From Desulfobacterium sp. (lineage in GTDB: Bacteria; Desulfobacterota; Desulfobacteria; Desulfobacterales; SURF-7), in assembly GCA_013824585.1 (NCBI GenBank), contig PNOB01000006.1, positions 1-34,910 of the forward strand: a stretch of 34,910 nucleotides of DNA, in the 5' to 3' direction. A program made the position numbers and the translations under genes. Shown here piece after piece: positions 7,556-15,609 of the stretch; the stretch's first letter is position 1, and each line of letters begins with the position of its first letter. The notes below the pieces were generated by a model. The model had not been told where the DNA came from. It searched no databases and saw only the letters and a program-made list of their open reading frames with translations.

Positions 7556-8060
7556 TTTCCCTGAGTTGTTTTTTAACCTTTCTTTTGTATATCCCTCTTT
7601 TCAGCGAACTGATCCGGTCAATAAAAAGAATTCCGTTCAGGTGGTCTATTTCGTGCTGGAGTATTACGGCCAGCAACCCCTGAGCGTCTATCCTGACAGG
7701 ATTGCCCTGGATGTCCAGGCCGGTAACCACTGCAAACTCAGCTCGTTTTACATCCGATCTGAATTCCGGCACACTCAGGCACCCTTCGTTTTCAGATAAC
7801 AATTCCCCCTCTGTTGAAACAATTTCAGGGTTGATAAGAACCTGGTAAGGCCTGTTTTCTTTATCAGCTTCCGGATCAAAAACAATGATGCTTCTGTCTT
7901 CACCCACCTGGATAGCAGCCAGCCCGACACCAGGGGCTTCATACATGGTGTCAGCCATATCCTCAATCAGTTTTTTGATATCATCATTGATATCCTCCAC
8001 CGGCTTGGTTTTCTTTTTCAGGAATGGGTCTGGATAGGTAATGATTTTCAGTACTGTCAT
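7548..8060 (-). CDS. def: Peptide deformylase
   Basis: Def removes the formyl group from nascent proteins in a metal-dependent reaction (Fe2+ or Zn2+). All three family motifs are present in the 170-residue protein: GVGLAAIQ (44-51), EGCLSVP with metal ligand Cys94, and QHEIDHLNG with His136, Glu137 and His140. ATG 8060 has a GAGAGA-type ribosome-binding site. It sits just downstream of the membrane protein gene (10-base gap) and overlaps fmt, so ribF, the membrane protein, def, fmt and rsmB probably form one transcript. Confidence 0.97.
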   Translation of the reverse strand: MTVLKIITYPDPFLKKKTKPVEDINDDIKKLIEDMADTMYEAPGVGLAAIQVGEDRSIIVFDPEADKENRPYQVLINPEIVSTEGELLSENEGCLSVPEFRSDVKRAEFAVVTGLDIQGNPVRIDAQGLLAVILQHEIDHLNGILFIDRISSLKRGIYKRKVKKQLRENE

Positions 8061-8070
8061 GTGATTCTCT

Positions 8071-9135
8071 CTATGAATTGTATTTTATTTGTCTGATATT
8101 GACACCATAAACAATTGCGGAAATAAACCCGGCAATGATGACGGGAAACATTTGAATTGCGTGACTGACAAGCGCAAATCCGGAAGCCTCTTTGGATCCA
8201 ATTGCAAAAAGGGATAAAGCAAATACCGCTCCGGCTTCCCATAACCCCCAGAATCCGGGAACCGATGGAAGCGCGATGAAGAAGCAGATGATAATCAGAA
8301 CCGCGGTAGCTTCAAAAAAAGACACGTTGACTCCCGGACAACCCAGGGTGATTATATAATAAGAAACCGCCTGCATCAACCAGATGGTCAGTGAAAAAAA
8401 CACGCACAGGGATAAATTTTTTAAATTCTTTACCAGGCCAAAACCTGCTGCAATATTTTCAATGATGCTTACCAGGGGTAAACAGAAATATCGGCCAATG
8501 GCTTCTTGCACTTTTGACCCTGCAAATGAAAAAATACCCGGTATTTTCATGATCATCCATCTTGCCAGTTTCCGGATACGGTCAATGGATATCAGGGCAA
8601 TGCCGGCAATCAGAATCAGGCTGAGTTTCACCATACCGCTTGCAATGGTCATGAGCATGCTGCGGTTTAACGTATAAGATCCGAAGGTCATCTTGATATC
8701 CGGGTCAATGTCAATGAAAGACAGGACAACAGCAAAAAGAAGAACCAGAAAAAGAAGATCAAACAGCCGTTCGGTGGCAACGGTTGCCAGCCCTGTGATA
8801 AATGGGATTTTCTCTTTTTGCTGGAGGATCGCAGGCCGGGCCAGTTCACCAATTCTGGCCGGTAATACGCAGTTCAGCATAAATCCGATCATCATCGGAT
8901 GATAGGCTCTCCAGAAGCTTACCGTTGATGCGGTTCGGAGGATTACCTGCCATCTGAGGGCTCTCATATAAAAGCTGAGCACGACAAACAAAAGAGAAAT
9001 CAACATCCAAAAGTAATCAATGGATTGGAAATACTGAATCAGTTCGGAAAACGGGACATTTTTAAATGCAAAATATAAGGCAATTACAGAAATAACGATC
9101 CCTGCAAGCAGGGAAAAGATCATTTTTTTTTTCAA
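8071..9135 (-). CDS. Polytopic membrane protein, lysylphosphatidylglycerol synthase TM-like (UPF0104/PF03706 type)
   Basis: About seven to eight hydrophobic helices span the 354 residues. The pattern RALRWQVIL in the first third, LPARIGELARP, and ATERLFDLLFLVLL are characteristic of the LPG-synthase/flippase transmembrane family (AglD/MprF membrane half). IIICFFIALPSVPGFWGLWEAG near residue 290 is the matching C-terminal motif. No aminoacyl-transfer domain is fused, so a lipid-flippase or lipid-binding role is more likely than lysyl transfer, though the substrate cannot be read from sequence. The best start is TTG 9135, six bases after GAGGG. It is followed directly by a run of ten A before an in-frame ATG at 9123, which lacks well-spaced Shine-Dalgarno sequence. 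Confidence 0.82.
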   Translation of the reverse strand: MKKKMIFSLLAGIVISVIALYFAFKNVPFSELIQYFQSIDYFWMLISLLFVVLSFYMRALRWQVILRTASTVSFWRAYHPMMIGFMLNCVLPARIGELARPAILQQKEKIPFITGLATVATERLFDLLFLVLLFAVVLSFIDIDPDIKMTFGSYTLNRSMLMTIASGMVKLSLILIAGIALISIDRIRKLARWMIMKIPGIFSFAGSKVQEAIGRYFCLPLVSIIENIAAGFGLVKNLKNLSLCVFFSLTIWLMQAVSYYIITLGCPGVNVSFFEATAVLIIICFFIALPSVPGFWGLWEAGAVFALSLFAIGSKEASGFALVSHAIQMFPVIIAGFISAIVYGVNIRQIKYNS

Positions 9136-9208
9136 CGTAAACCCTCTGGCATGTCAGCCGAGTCATAGAGAACAAGCGTAAGCAGATCCAAAGATAAACG
9201 AAAAACAC

Positions 9209-10141
9209 TCATGCCAGAATCTTTCTGGCTTTTTCAATATCTTTCCGGATCTGATTGGAAAGTTCTGAAATGCTTTCAAATTTTTTTTCACTGCGCAGAC
9301 GATCAATAAAGTTGACACGAATCCTCTGCCCGTAAATGTTTTCATTAAAGTCAAGTATATGAACCTCAACGGTGAAAATATGGTCATCAAAGGTCGGGCT
9401 GTATCCGATATTGGCCACCCCGATATGGTTGCCGGTCAAACATTCCACTGTGACTGCATATACGCCTGTTTTGGGGCAGAGCTCATCGTGAAGGCGAATA
9501 TTGGCTGTCGGGAAACCCAGCAGCTTTCCACCCCGGTTCCGGCCGCTGACAACCTTTCCCCGGATCTGGTAGTATCTGCCGAGCATGCTTTTTGCTTCAG
9601 CAACCCTGCCTTGTAAAACTATTTCACGAATTTTTGTTGAGCTGATCCTTTCATGTTCTCCTGCATCATTATACTCCCAGTCAACCACAATAATCTCAAA
9701 TCCGAATCCGGCAGATATGTTTTTTAAAAAATCGATATTGCCTTCCCGGTTTTTTCCAAAAGAGTAGTCATTACCAACAACAATGGCTTTCATTCCGATT
9801 TTTTTCAATAACAGATCCTCAACAAAGGATTGCGCTGTAATTAAGGAAAATTCTACTGTAAAGGGAATGCAGATTAAAATATCGATATCGGCCCGGGACA
9901 GGAGTTCGATTTTCTGGTCATAACGGGTAATATGGGGGGGATAGCCTTCTTTTTTCAATACCCTCATCGGGTGTGGCTCAAAGGTAATTGCTACGGCAGT
10001 TCCCTTTACTTTTTCGGCTTGCAGCCGAACCTGTTTGAACAGAGCCAGATGGCCTTTATGCACCCCATCGAAATTACCGATCGTGATCACGGCATTTTTG
10101 TAAGGCTCTGTAATATCGTCTATATTGTTAATGATTTTCAT
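9209..10141 (-). CDS. ribF: Bifunctional riboflavin kinase / FAD synthetase
   Basis: RibF phosphorylates riboflavin to FMN and adenylates FMN to FAD. The N-terminal nucleotidyltransferase half has GNFDGVHKGH (22-31) and ISSTKIREIVLQGRVAEA. The C-terminal riboflavin kinase half has GKVVSGRNRGGKLLGFPTANI and GVYAVTVE, with the PTAN motif. The 310-residue length is normal. It is the first gene of the minus-strand run that continues to aroQ, and its start faces the divergent tRNA-Leu with 102 bases between. Identification is firm. Confidence 0.97.
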   Translation of the reverse strand: MKIINNIDDITEPYKNAVITIGNFDGVHKGHLALFKQVRLQAEKVKGTAVAITFEPHPMRVLKKEGYPPHITRYDQKIELLSRADIDILICIPFTVEFSLITAQSFVEDLLLKKIGMKAIVVGNDYSFGKNREGNIDFLKNISAGFGFEIIVVDWEYNDAGEHERISSTKIREIVLQGRVAEAKSMLGRYYQIRGKVVSGRNRGGKLLGFPTANIRLHDELCPKTGVYAVTVECLTGNHIGVANIGYSPTFDDHIFTVEVHILDFNENIYGQRIRVNFIDRLRSEKKFESISELSNQIRKDIEKARKILA

Positions 10142-10243
10142 ATTTCATCCAGTTTATAACATAAGACTTGACAGCCTTACCAAATCAATATACATAATTT
10201 ACCTTTCTTTTGAAAGCAAACAGTTTTTCAATAATTGTTTTGT

Positions 10244-10330
10244 GCCGAAGTGGCGGAATTGGTAGACGCGCTAGGTTCAGGGTCTAGTGGGAGCCTTCTC
10301 GTGGGAGTTCGAGTCTCCCCTTCGGCACCA
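10244..10330 (+). tRNA. tRNA-Leu (anticodon CAG), CCA encoded
   Basis: The acceptor arm GCCGAAG (10244-10250) pairs with CTTCGGC (10320-10326), followed by discriminator A and an encoded CCA (10328-10330). The anticodon stem CTAGG/TCTAG holds the loop TTCAGGG with anticodon CAG at 10278-10280. A long variable arm (class II) and the T arm GGGAG-TTCGAGT-CTCCC are present. The 87-nt length fits tRNA-Leu. It reads CUG codons. Confidence 0.97.
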
Positions 10331-10340
10331 TAGAAATATA

Positions 10341-10380
10341 AAGGGTTTGGCAAAATTCAAAATTGCCGAACCCTTTTTTT
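10341..10380 (+). terminator. Rho-independent terminator after tRNA-Leu
   Basis: AAGGGTTTGGCAA (10341-10353) pairs with TTGCCGAACCCTT (10363-10375) over 13 bp with one wobble and a 9-base loop, and is followed by a run of T to 10380. It would end the tRNA-Leu transcript and separate it from the ATPase gene. Confidence 0.9.
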
Positions 10381-10509
10381 ATTGGCATTTATGATTTTCG
10401 ATCTTTGTAGATTGTTTATTTTGAGGTTTTTGTTTATTTGGTCTGGGATGGTTTTTATGATGATTGTATCTATAAACATACTTTTGCGGTTTTATCCGGA
10501 TGAAAGCGT

Positions 10510-10538
10510 TTGACAATAGGTTTCTGCCTAAATATACA
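10510..10538 (+). promoter_or_regulatory. Consensus sigma-70 promoter for the ATPase/DUF4276 pair
   Basis: TTGACA at 10510-10515 and TATACA at 10533-10538 are separated by exactly 17 bases. The start site would be near 10545, giving a leader of about 85 bases before ATG 10631. The rest of the 300-base gap between tRNA-Leu and the ATPase gene is AT-rich and shows only the small palindrome at 10559. Confidence 0.65.
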
Positions 10539-10558
10539 TCAAAGATATTTTATGTTAT

Positions 10559-10574
10559 GGAAGCTCCAGCTTCC
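10559..10574. repeat. Perfect small palindrome in the leader of the ATPase gene
   Basis: GGAAGCT-CC-AGCTTCC is a 7-bp perfect inverted repeat that lies between the predicted promoter and the start codon. It could act as an operator for a dimeric repressor or be a short dispersed repeat. The sequence alone does not decide. Confidence 0.5.
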
Positions 10575-10630
10575 CTGCTTTTTCCTTTGTCCCGGCTATT
10601 AACCCAATCGCCCATCAGGAGAATAGAAAA

Positions 10631-11746
10631 ATGGCTGAGATGGAAGATTCTTTGGATAAATTGACCATACGGGGATTCAAGTCCATTCGAGCATTAGAGG
10701 ACTTTGAACTTAAGGATCTCAATGTTTTTATTGGTGGCAATGGCGCCGGTAAGAGTAACCTTATCGATTTCTTTCGATTGCTGAGGCAAATCATTGACGG
10801 CAACCTTAATGAATACATAAAGTCAAGAGGCGGCATCAGCGACTTCCTTTTTAATGGCCGCAAGGTGACGTCGCAAATGGAATTCAAAACAATCTTCGGT
10901 ACCCGGGGATATCGTTTCAAGATTATACCGGGACCGTCAGAAAATTGTCTGCTTAATGATGAAGCCCGCTTCTACAAGCATGGATCTACAGGTTGGTGGG
11001 TGCTAGGCAACAGCCCGGATGGAAAATCGTTACTTGGCAAAGAAGCAAAGAGCAAATCAAGGGATAGCAAATTCAGTATGCCTGTATTTTCGGCAATTTC
11101 ATCATGGCAAATTTATCATTTTCACGACACCAGCGCCACTGCATCAATGCGGCATTATGAAATCGTTCAGGACAATAAGGTGTTGCGCTTTGATGCCTCA
11201 AATATCGCACCGTATCTTTTGCATCTCAGAGATGATTATCCGGATGCTTACCGTGAGATTCTTGATTCGGTGCGTTTGGTAATGCCATTTTTTAATGATT
11301 TTCTCCTGGATGTTACAGAATTTGGTGAAAAACAGATGGTCAATCTTTCATGGCAGCAGAAGGGATCGGATTACCCAATGCAACCTTATCACTTTTCAGA
11401 TGGCTCCATCCGTTTTATTTGCCTTGCAACTGCATTGCTTCAACCAAAGCCTCCGTCAACAATCATCATTGATGAACCGGAACTTGGATTGCATCCATCA
11501 GCCATTTCCATACTCGCGGAACTAATCCAGAACACTTCCAAACGGACCCAGTTGATTGTGGCTACGCAGTCTCCTGCGCTCATTGATCATTTCAGTGTGG
11601 AGGATGTTATTGTTGTCAATCGCAAAGATGGCGCATCCACCTTTGAACGATTGCAGGAAAAAGATTTTAATGCCTGGCTGGAAACCTATTCCGTCGGGGA
11701 ACTCTGGAGTAAGAACGTGATTTCCGGAGGGCCGGTCTATGAGTGA
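10631..11746 (+). CDS. SMC/ABC-type ATPase (AAA_21, OLD-like without TOPRIM)
   Basis: This 371-residue protein is a compact ABC-class ATPase of the RecF/OLD type. It has Walker A GGNGAGKS (35-42), an ABC-signature-like FSDGSIRF (255-262) and Walker B TIIIDEPELGLHP with Asp281-Glu282. VATQSPALID follows as the H-loop region, with Gln in place of the usual His. No long coiled coil and no C-terminal TOPRIM domain are present. ATG 10631 has GGAG upstream in a CAGGAGAA context. The stop overlaps the DUF4276 start by 8 bases, so the two products are made together. A split ATPase plus TOPRIM-like partner recalls class 2-4 OLD systems such as Gabija and PARIS, but neither of those named systems uses DUF4276 as far as I know. 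A role in phage or plasmid defence is inference. Confidence 0.88.
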   Translation: MAEMEDSLDKLTIRGFKSIRALEDFELKDLNVFIGGNGAGKSNLIDFFRLLRQIIDGNLNEYIKSRGGISDFLFNGRKVTSQMEFKTIFGTRGYRFKIIPGPSENCLLNDEARFYKHGSTGWWVLGNSPDGKSLLGKEAKSKSRDSKFSMPVFSAISSWQIYHFHDTSATASMRHYEIVQDNKVLRFDASNIAPYLLHLRDDYPDAYREILDSVRLVMPFFNDFLLDVTEFGEKQMVNLSWQQKGSDYPMQPYHFSDGSIRFICLATALLQPKPPSTIIIDEPELGLHPSAISILAELIQNTSKRTQLIVATQSPALIDHFSVEDVIVVNRKDGASTFERLQEKDFNAWLETYSVGELWSKNVISGGPVYE

Positions 11747-12425
11747 TTATGCTGAAATTGTTGCGCTTGTAGAGGGACAAACGGAGAGAATATTTATTGC
11801 AGATATGTTGGTGCCTTATCTATCCACAAGAGGCGTTTATATGACACCGATTATTATTTCCAAACCAGGACAGAAGGGTGGAGACATAAGATTCGCCAGG
11901 GTAAAGAACGATATTGAACTTCATTTGAAACAGCGGCGGGATACCTATCTGACGCTTTTTATAGATTTCTATGGCATCAAAAGTGATTGGCCAGGGCTTG
12001 AAGAGGCGAAACAACAAACAACCCCTTCCAGAAAGGCTTTAAAAATTAACAGTGCAACCAAGATTCGGGTAGAGGAGTTATTCGAGGGTTATCATGTGGA
12101 CATTCGTTTTATACCTTATATCTCTATGCACGAGTTTGAGGCATTACTTTTCAGCGAACCTCAAAAACTTGCTGAATTGCTTCATGTCTCCCAGGCAAAA
12201 ATTGAAAAAATCCTTACGGATTGCGGTGGGCCGGAAAATATTGATGACTCACCAATGAAAGCGCCATCCAAGAGGTTGGAAAAGCTTTCAGCAGGATACA
12301 AGAAAACATCGACCGGTATTGCGATTGCAAGATCGATTGGGTTGATTAAAATTCGTGAGAGCTGCCCTATCTTCAATGACTGGTTAACGGCTGTAGAAAA
12401 TCTGACAGGAGCTTTCAATGGCTAA
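11739..12425 (+). CDS. DUF4276 family protein (TOPRIM-like), partner of the ATPase
   Basis: The 228-residue protein has the DUF4276 landmarks: LVEGQTERIF near the N-terminus (Glu12, Glu16), TLFIDFYGIKSDWPG with Asp76, and RFIPYISMHEFEALLFSEP (His131, Glu132, Glu134), ending with CPIFNDWL. The first two blocks look like the acidic motifs of a TOPRIM nuclease core (VEGxxE then a D-rich strand). The known family literature treats DUF4276 as TOPRIM-related, and the catalytic reading here is inference. ATG 11739 lies inside the ATPase gene (overlap ATGAGTGA). This fixed ATPase-then-DUF4276 order suggests a two-component complex in which ATP-driven sensing controls a nuclease. Confidence 0.85.
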   Translation: MSDYAEIVALVEGQTERIFIADMLVPYLSTRGVYMTPIIISKPGQKGGDIRFARVKNDIELHLKQRRDTYLTLFIDFYGIKSDWPGLEEAKQQTTPSRKALKINSATKIRVEELFEGYHVDIRFIPYISMHEFEALLFSEPQKLAELLHVSQAKIEKILTDCGGPENIDDSPMKAPSKRLEKLSAGYKKTSTGIAIARSIGLIKIRESCPIFNDWLTAVENLTGAFNG

Positions 12426-12605
12426 ACAAAGGTCTTGAGGGCCAAAGCCTGCTTGCAAAAGCCGGAAATCCCCACTTATCTTGTGGACGATCCGAATTCG
12501 ATCAATATTTTTATAAACTTGTGCCAACGCCAAACGAGGCATATACACAATTGTTATGGCCTGAGGATACCAGAAATAGATCAGCATTATATGCTTGTCC
12601 CGGCA
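12426..12605 (+). other. Possible gene remnant between the DUF4276 gene and lpdA
   Basis: One frame is open without a start codon from 12380 to the stop at 12653-12655. It reads in a protein-like way from 12419 on: WLNKGLEGQSLLAKAGNPHL, then RSEFDQYFYKLVPTPNEAYT and QLLWPEDTRNRSALYACPG. I do not recognise it. It may be the 3' end of a third gene of the ATPase/DUF4276 unit whose start was deleted, or chance. No terminator is visible between the two convergent genes. Confidence 0.25.
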
Positions 12606-14036
12606 TTATCCGTGAATCGGGTTTCCGGATGCCTTTAAAGCGGTTTCCATCATAATCTCCGAAAGAGTGGGGTGCGCATGAATCGTATCTGCAAGCTCTT
12701 TGACCGTGCAGTTTTTTTGAATTGAAAGAGTGGCTTCGGCAATAAGGTCTGTTGCATTGGGTCCGATGATATGGACACCTAGGATTTTACCGGTATCGGA
12801 ATCTGAAATGATCTTTGCCTGTCCGGAAATTTCGTTGATTACATGGGCTTTCCCGATGTGCCGGAACAGAACCGTGTGGGTTTGAATATTCCGGGAAAGA
12901 GTCGCGGCACTTTTTTCCGTATGGCCGACGCTCGCGATTTCCGGAATGGTATATACAGCATTGGGAAGAATATCATAACGCATTGTCCGATCATGTCCGG
13001 CAATATTATCCGCTGCCACCATCCCTTCAAAGGAAGCGGAATGAGCCAGCATGATCCTGGACGGCCCCAGAACATCCCCAATGGCATAAATGCAGGGTAT
13101 ATTGGTTTCCATTTTATCATTCACCCGGATCCAGCCATGCTCATCAGTCTTAACACCAGCATTTTCCAGGCCGATTCCATGGCTGTTGGGTATTCTTCCG
13201 ATACAAACCAGCATTGCATCTGTGGTTAATTTCTGCTCATCTGATTTTTCTGTCTGAGTCAGAAAGGGTGACGGGCCGATTGTTACATCAAGACGGTTTC
13301 CGGAGCTTCGGCACCCTGTGATGCTTTTTTCAAGATAAACCTGGATTTTCATTTTTTTCATTTCACGTAGCAGGATGGAGGAGCATTCTTCATCCATAAA
13401 AGGCAGCGGTATCAGACAAGAAGCAGCTTCGATCAGGGTGACCCTGGAACCTAATGCGGAAAAAATAAAAGCAAATTCGCATCCGATCACACCGCCTCCC
13501 AGGATGGTTATGGATTCGGGAATCTGTGTGATGTCGAATATATCATCGCTGGAATAGACCTGTTTCCCATCAAAGGGAACGGAAGCCAGATCTCTGGGCC
13601 TGGCACCTGTAGCAATGATGAGTGAGTCCCATTGGATTTTTTCTGTTTTACCCTCCTGAAGCAATACTTCCATGCACCCGATCGCGCTGATTTTTCCTGT
13701 CCCGTTGATATAGCGGATGCCCTGTTTTGCTAATAATACATGAATTCCTTTGGCCTGGTTCTGGATGACTTTCTGTTTCCGAAGCATCAGATTGTTGAGA
13801 TCAACGGTAATGTTTTCAGGTACAACGATTCCGAATTCTTCTGCTTTTTTCATTTTCAGGATCAACTCGGCTGTATTTTTCATGATTTTGGAAGGGATGC
13901 ATCCGCGGTTCAGGCATGTTCCTCCGATTTTATCTGCCTCGATCAGGGTAACTTTTTTCCCATGCTTTGCCGCCCGAATCGCTGCGACATATCCTCCGGG
14001 ACCTCCTCCGAGAACTGTAATATTGTCTTTTGTCAT
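12606..14036 (-). CDS. lpdA: Dihydrolipoyl dehydrogenase (glycine cleavage L-protein)
   Basis: Lpd reoxidises the dihydrolipoyl arm of GcvH with FAD and NAD+. The FAD site GGGPGGYVAAIRAAKHG, the redox disulfide Cys41/Cys46 in GGTCLNRGCIPSK, the NAD site GGGVIGCEFAFIFSALG, AIGDVLGP, and the C-terminal His-Glu pair in HAHPTLSE are all present. I take ATG 14036 as the start because GGAGG ends five bases before it; the in-frame GTG at 14042 would overlap that ribosome-binding site. The gene is divergent from gcvT with a 185-base shared upstream region, which points to use by the glycine cleavage system and not a 2-oxoacid dehydrogenase. Product length is 476 residues. Confidence 0.95.
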   Translation of the reverse strand: MTKDNITVLGGGPGGYVAAIRAAKHGKKVTLIEADKIGGTCLNRGCIPSKIMKNTAELILKMKKAEEFGIVVPENITVDLNNLMLRKQKVIQNQAKGIHVLLAKQGIRYINGTGKISAIGCMEVLLQEGKTEKIQWDSLIIATGARPRDLASVPFDGKQVYSSDDIFDITQIPESITILGGGVIGCEFAFIFSALGSRVTLIEAASCLIPLPFMDEECSSILLREMKKMKIQVYLEKSITGCRSSGNRLDVTIGPSPFLTQTEKSDEQKLTTDAMLVCIGRIPNSHGIGLENAGVKTDEHGWIRVNDKMETNIPCIYAIGDVLGPSRIMLAHSASFEGMVAADNIAGHDRTMRYDILPNAVYTIPEIASVGHTEKSAATLSRNIQTHTVLFRHIGKAHVINEISGQAKIISDSDTGKILGVHIIGPNATDLIAEATLSIQKNCTVKELADTIHAHPTLSEIMMETALKASGNPIHG

Positions 14037-14221
14037 GATCACCTCCGGAATGTTGCCTAAAAAGTCAACGATACTGATGCGATATGTTTATGGTTTATAA
14101 ATGATAGATTTTTTCTGATGATTTTGATATACTTTATCATAATTCAATCACAAATGAATTACAAAACTTTCTCTATTTGATGTCTTCATGATGGAATTCT
14201 TTTTCAGGCCAAAGGGTAGCG
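14037..14221. promoter_or_regulatory. Divergent lpdA/gcvT control region
   Basis: This AT-rich stretch must carry the promoters for both directions. CATAAT at 14138-14143 is a possible -10 for gcvT but has no good -35 partner. I looked for a glycine riboswitch, which often precedes gcv operons, and see none of its conserved blocks. The gcvT ribosome-binding site is AAAGGG just before ATG 14222. Confidence 0.35.
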
Positions 14222-15496
14222 ATGAATCCTCTGATGAACCAGACACCTCTGCATCATTGGCATAAACAGAATAACGCGCATTTATCTGAATTTTCCGGAT
14301 ATGAGATGCCGTTATGGTATCCAGCCGGAACCAGAACCGAACACCTTTCTGTGATCACCCATGTTGGAATATTTGATACCAGCCATATGGCTTCAATATG
14401 GATAAACGGTCCGGATGCGTTTCATCTTCTGCAATATGCTTTTTCAAGAGATCTGAACCGATGGAACGGAAAACCCGATTCACAACTGCCGGAAGGGCGA
14501 TGCGCGTACGGCGTATTTTTAAATCCTTCCGGAGAGGTGATGGATGATGCAGTGGTATACCGGTTTCGCAATGACTGCTTCATGGCGGTTGTCAATGCAA
14601 GTATGGGGAAGACAATTACCCGGCATCTCACGGACTGCCGGGACAATATGAATGTTGAAATCAAGGACCTGACAGACCGGATCGGAAAGATGGATATTCA
14701 GGGCCCTCTGTCTGCAAAAGTTCTTGCAAAAGCCCTGACAGATCCGGAAAAAATATTGAAAAAAATGGCATATTTCAGCTTTAAAGGTTCCGGGCCTTTT
14801 TCTTCACATGGGGAAACAGTCAAACTGATCAATGGAATTCCGGTAATGGTATCCCGCACCGGGTATACTGGAGAGTTTGGTTTTGAACTGTTTGTCCGTT
14901 CCGAAGATCTCTTGCAGACCTGGGAGCTGATTTTTGAATCCGGTAGAAGTTTTGACATCCAGGCCTGCGGACTTGCGGCAAGAGATTCCCTGAGAACCGG
15001 GGCTGTTCTTCCTCTTTCCCACCAGGATATCGGGGCATGGCCTTATGTTCGTCATCCCTGGACTTTTTCCCTTCCTTTTAATTCCGAAAAAAACGGCTTT
15101 ACAAAGCATTTTATCGGAGGGAATGTCCTGCTTGTGGAAAAAGAAGCAGAATATACCTATCCCTTTGCCGGGTTTGATCCCCGGAAAATCATAGCCGGAA
15201 AAGCGAGTGTCTCTGATTCAGCCGGAAAAACAATCGGCAGCGTTCTGACATGCACCACGGATATGGCGATCGACAGGCAGGGAGATCGGATTTACAGTAT
15301 GGCTACTCCGGACAGGCCGGTTGACTTCCTTCCAAAAGGACTTTCCTGCGGTTTTGTCAAGGTTGAAGTACCCCTTGAAGCAGGAACGGTCGTGTATCTT
15401 GAAGATGGCCGGAGAAGGATAAAAGTCAGGATCGAGAACGATATCCGGCCGGACCGGACAGCCCGCTGTGCAATGGAAAAAATGTTATTGGCTTAA
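14222..15496 (+). CDS. gcvT: Glycine cleavage T-protein (aminomethyltransferase), variant
   Basis: GcvT takes the aminomethyl group from lipoyl-GcvH, releases ammonia and makes methylene-THF. Family landmarks are visible: FDTSHMASIWINGPDA, MDIQGPLSAKVL, SRTGYTGEFGFELFV and CGLAARDSLRTGAVLPL. At 424 residues it is longer than the usual ~360-370. The conserved block NAxxxEKD that carries the catalytic Asp (Asp101 in human AMT numbering) reads NASMGKTI here (Asn125 to Ile132), so the Asp is apparently replaced by Ile. The position in the operon right before gcvH, gcvPA and gcvPB still supports a T-protein role, either with an altered mechanism or with another residue taking over. ATG 14222 has AAAGGG five bases upstream. 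Confidence 0.85.
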   Translation: MNPLMNQTPLHHWHKQNNAHLSEFSGYEMPLWYPAGTRTEHLSVITHVGIFDTSHMASIWINGPDAFHLLQYAFSRDLNRWNGKPDSQLPEGRCAYGVFLNPSGEVMDDAVVYRFRNDCFMAVVNASMGKTITRHLTDCRDNMNVEIKDLTDRIGKMDIQGPLSAKVLAKALTDPEKILKKMAYFSFKGSGPFSSHGETVKLINGIPVMVSRTGYTGEFGFELFVRSEDLLQTWELIFESGRSFDIQACGLAARDSLRTGAVLPLSHQDIGAWPYVRHPWTFSLPFNSEKNGFTKHFIGGNVLLVEKEAEYTYPFAGFDPRKIIAGKASVSDSAGKTIGSVLTCTTDMAIDRQGDRIYSMATPDRPVDFLPKGLSCGFVKVEVPLEAGTVVYLEDGRRRIKVRIENDIRPDRTARCAMEKMLLA

Positions 15497-15522
15497 CTGT
15501 TGATAATACAACTCCCGGATTA

Positions 15523-15598
15523 CATATGGGAGTGATTTCATGTGTAGTGATTGTATGTGGAGTGATTATATGTGGGAGCGGCATCCTGCCGCGATAAG
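15523..15598 (+). repeat. Degenerate 15-16-bp tandem repeat ending in a REP-like unit, in front of gcvH
   Basis: Four related units follow each other: ATATGGGAGTGATTTC, ATGTGTAGTGATTGT, ATGTGGAGTGATTAT, ATGTGGGAGCGGC. The last runs into GCATCCTGCCGCGATA, which is the same REP-like sequence found in the core of the TAAGCGCT elements. The 3' edge of the REP unit touches the gcvH Shine-Dalgarno sequence (AAGGAG, 15596-15601). The hairpin (GCGGCATCCTGCCGC) would sit just upstream of the ribosome-binding site and could affect gcvH translation. Confidence 0.7.
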
Positions 15599-15609
15599 GA
15601 GAAGTTACA

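Noticed and set aside
14037-14221. Glycine riboswitch upstream of gcvT
   Set aside because: None of the conserved glycine aptamer blocks is visible in the 185-base region or in the gcvPB-lipB gap.
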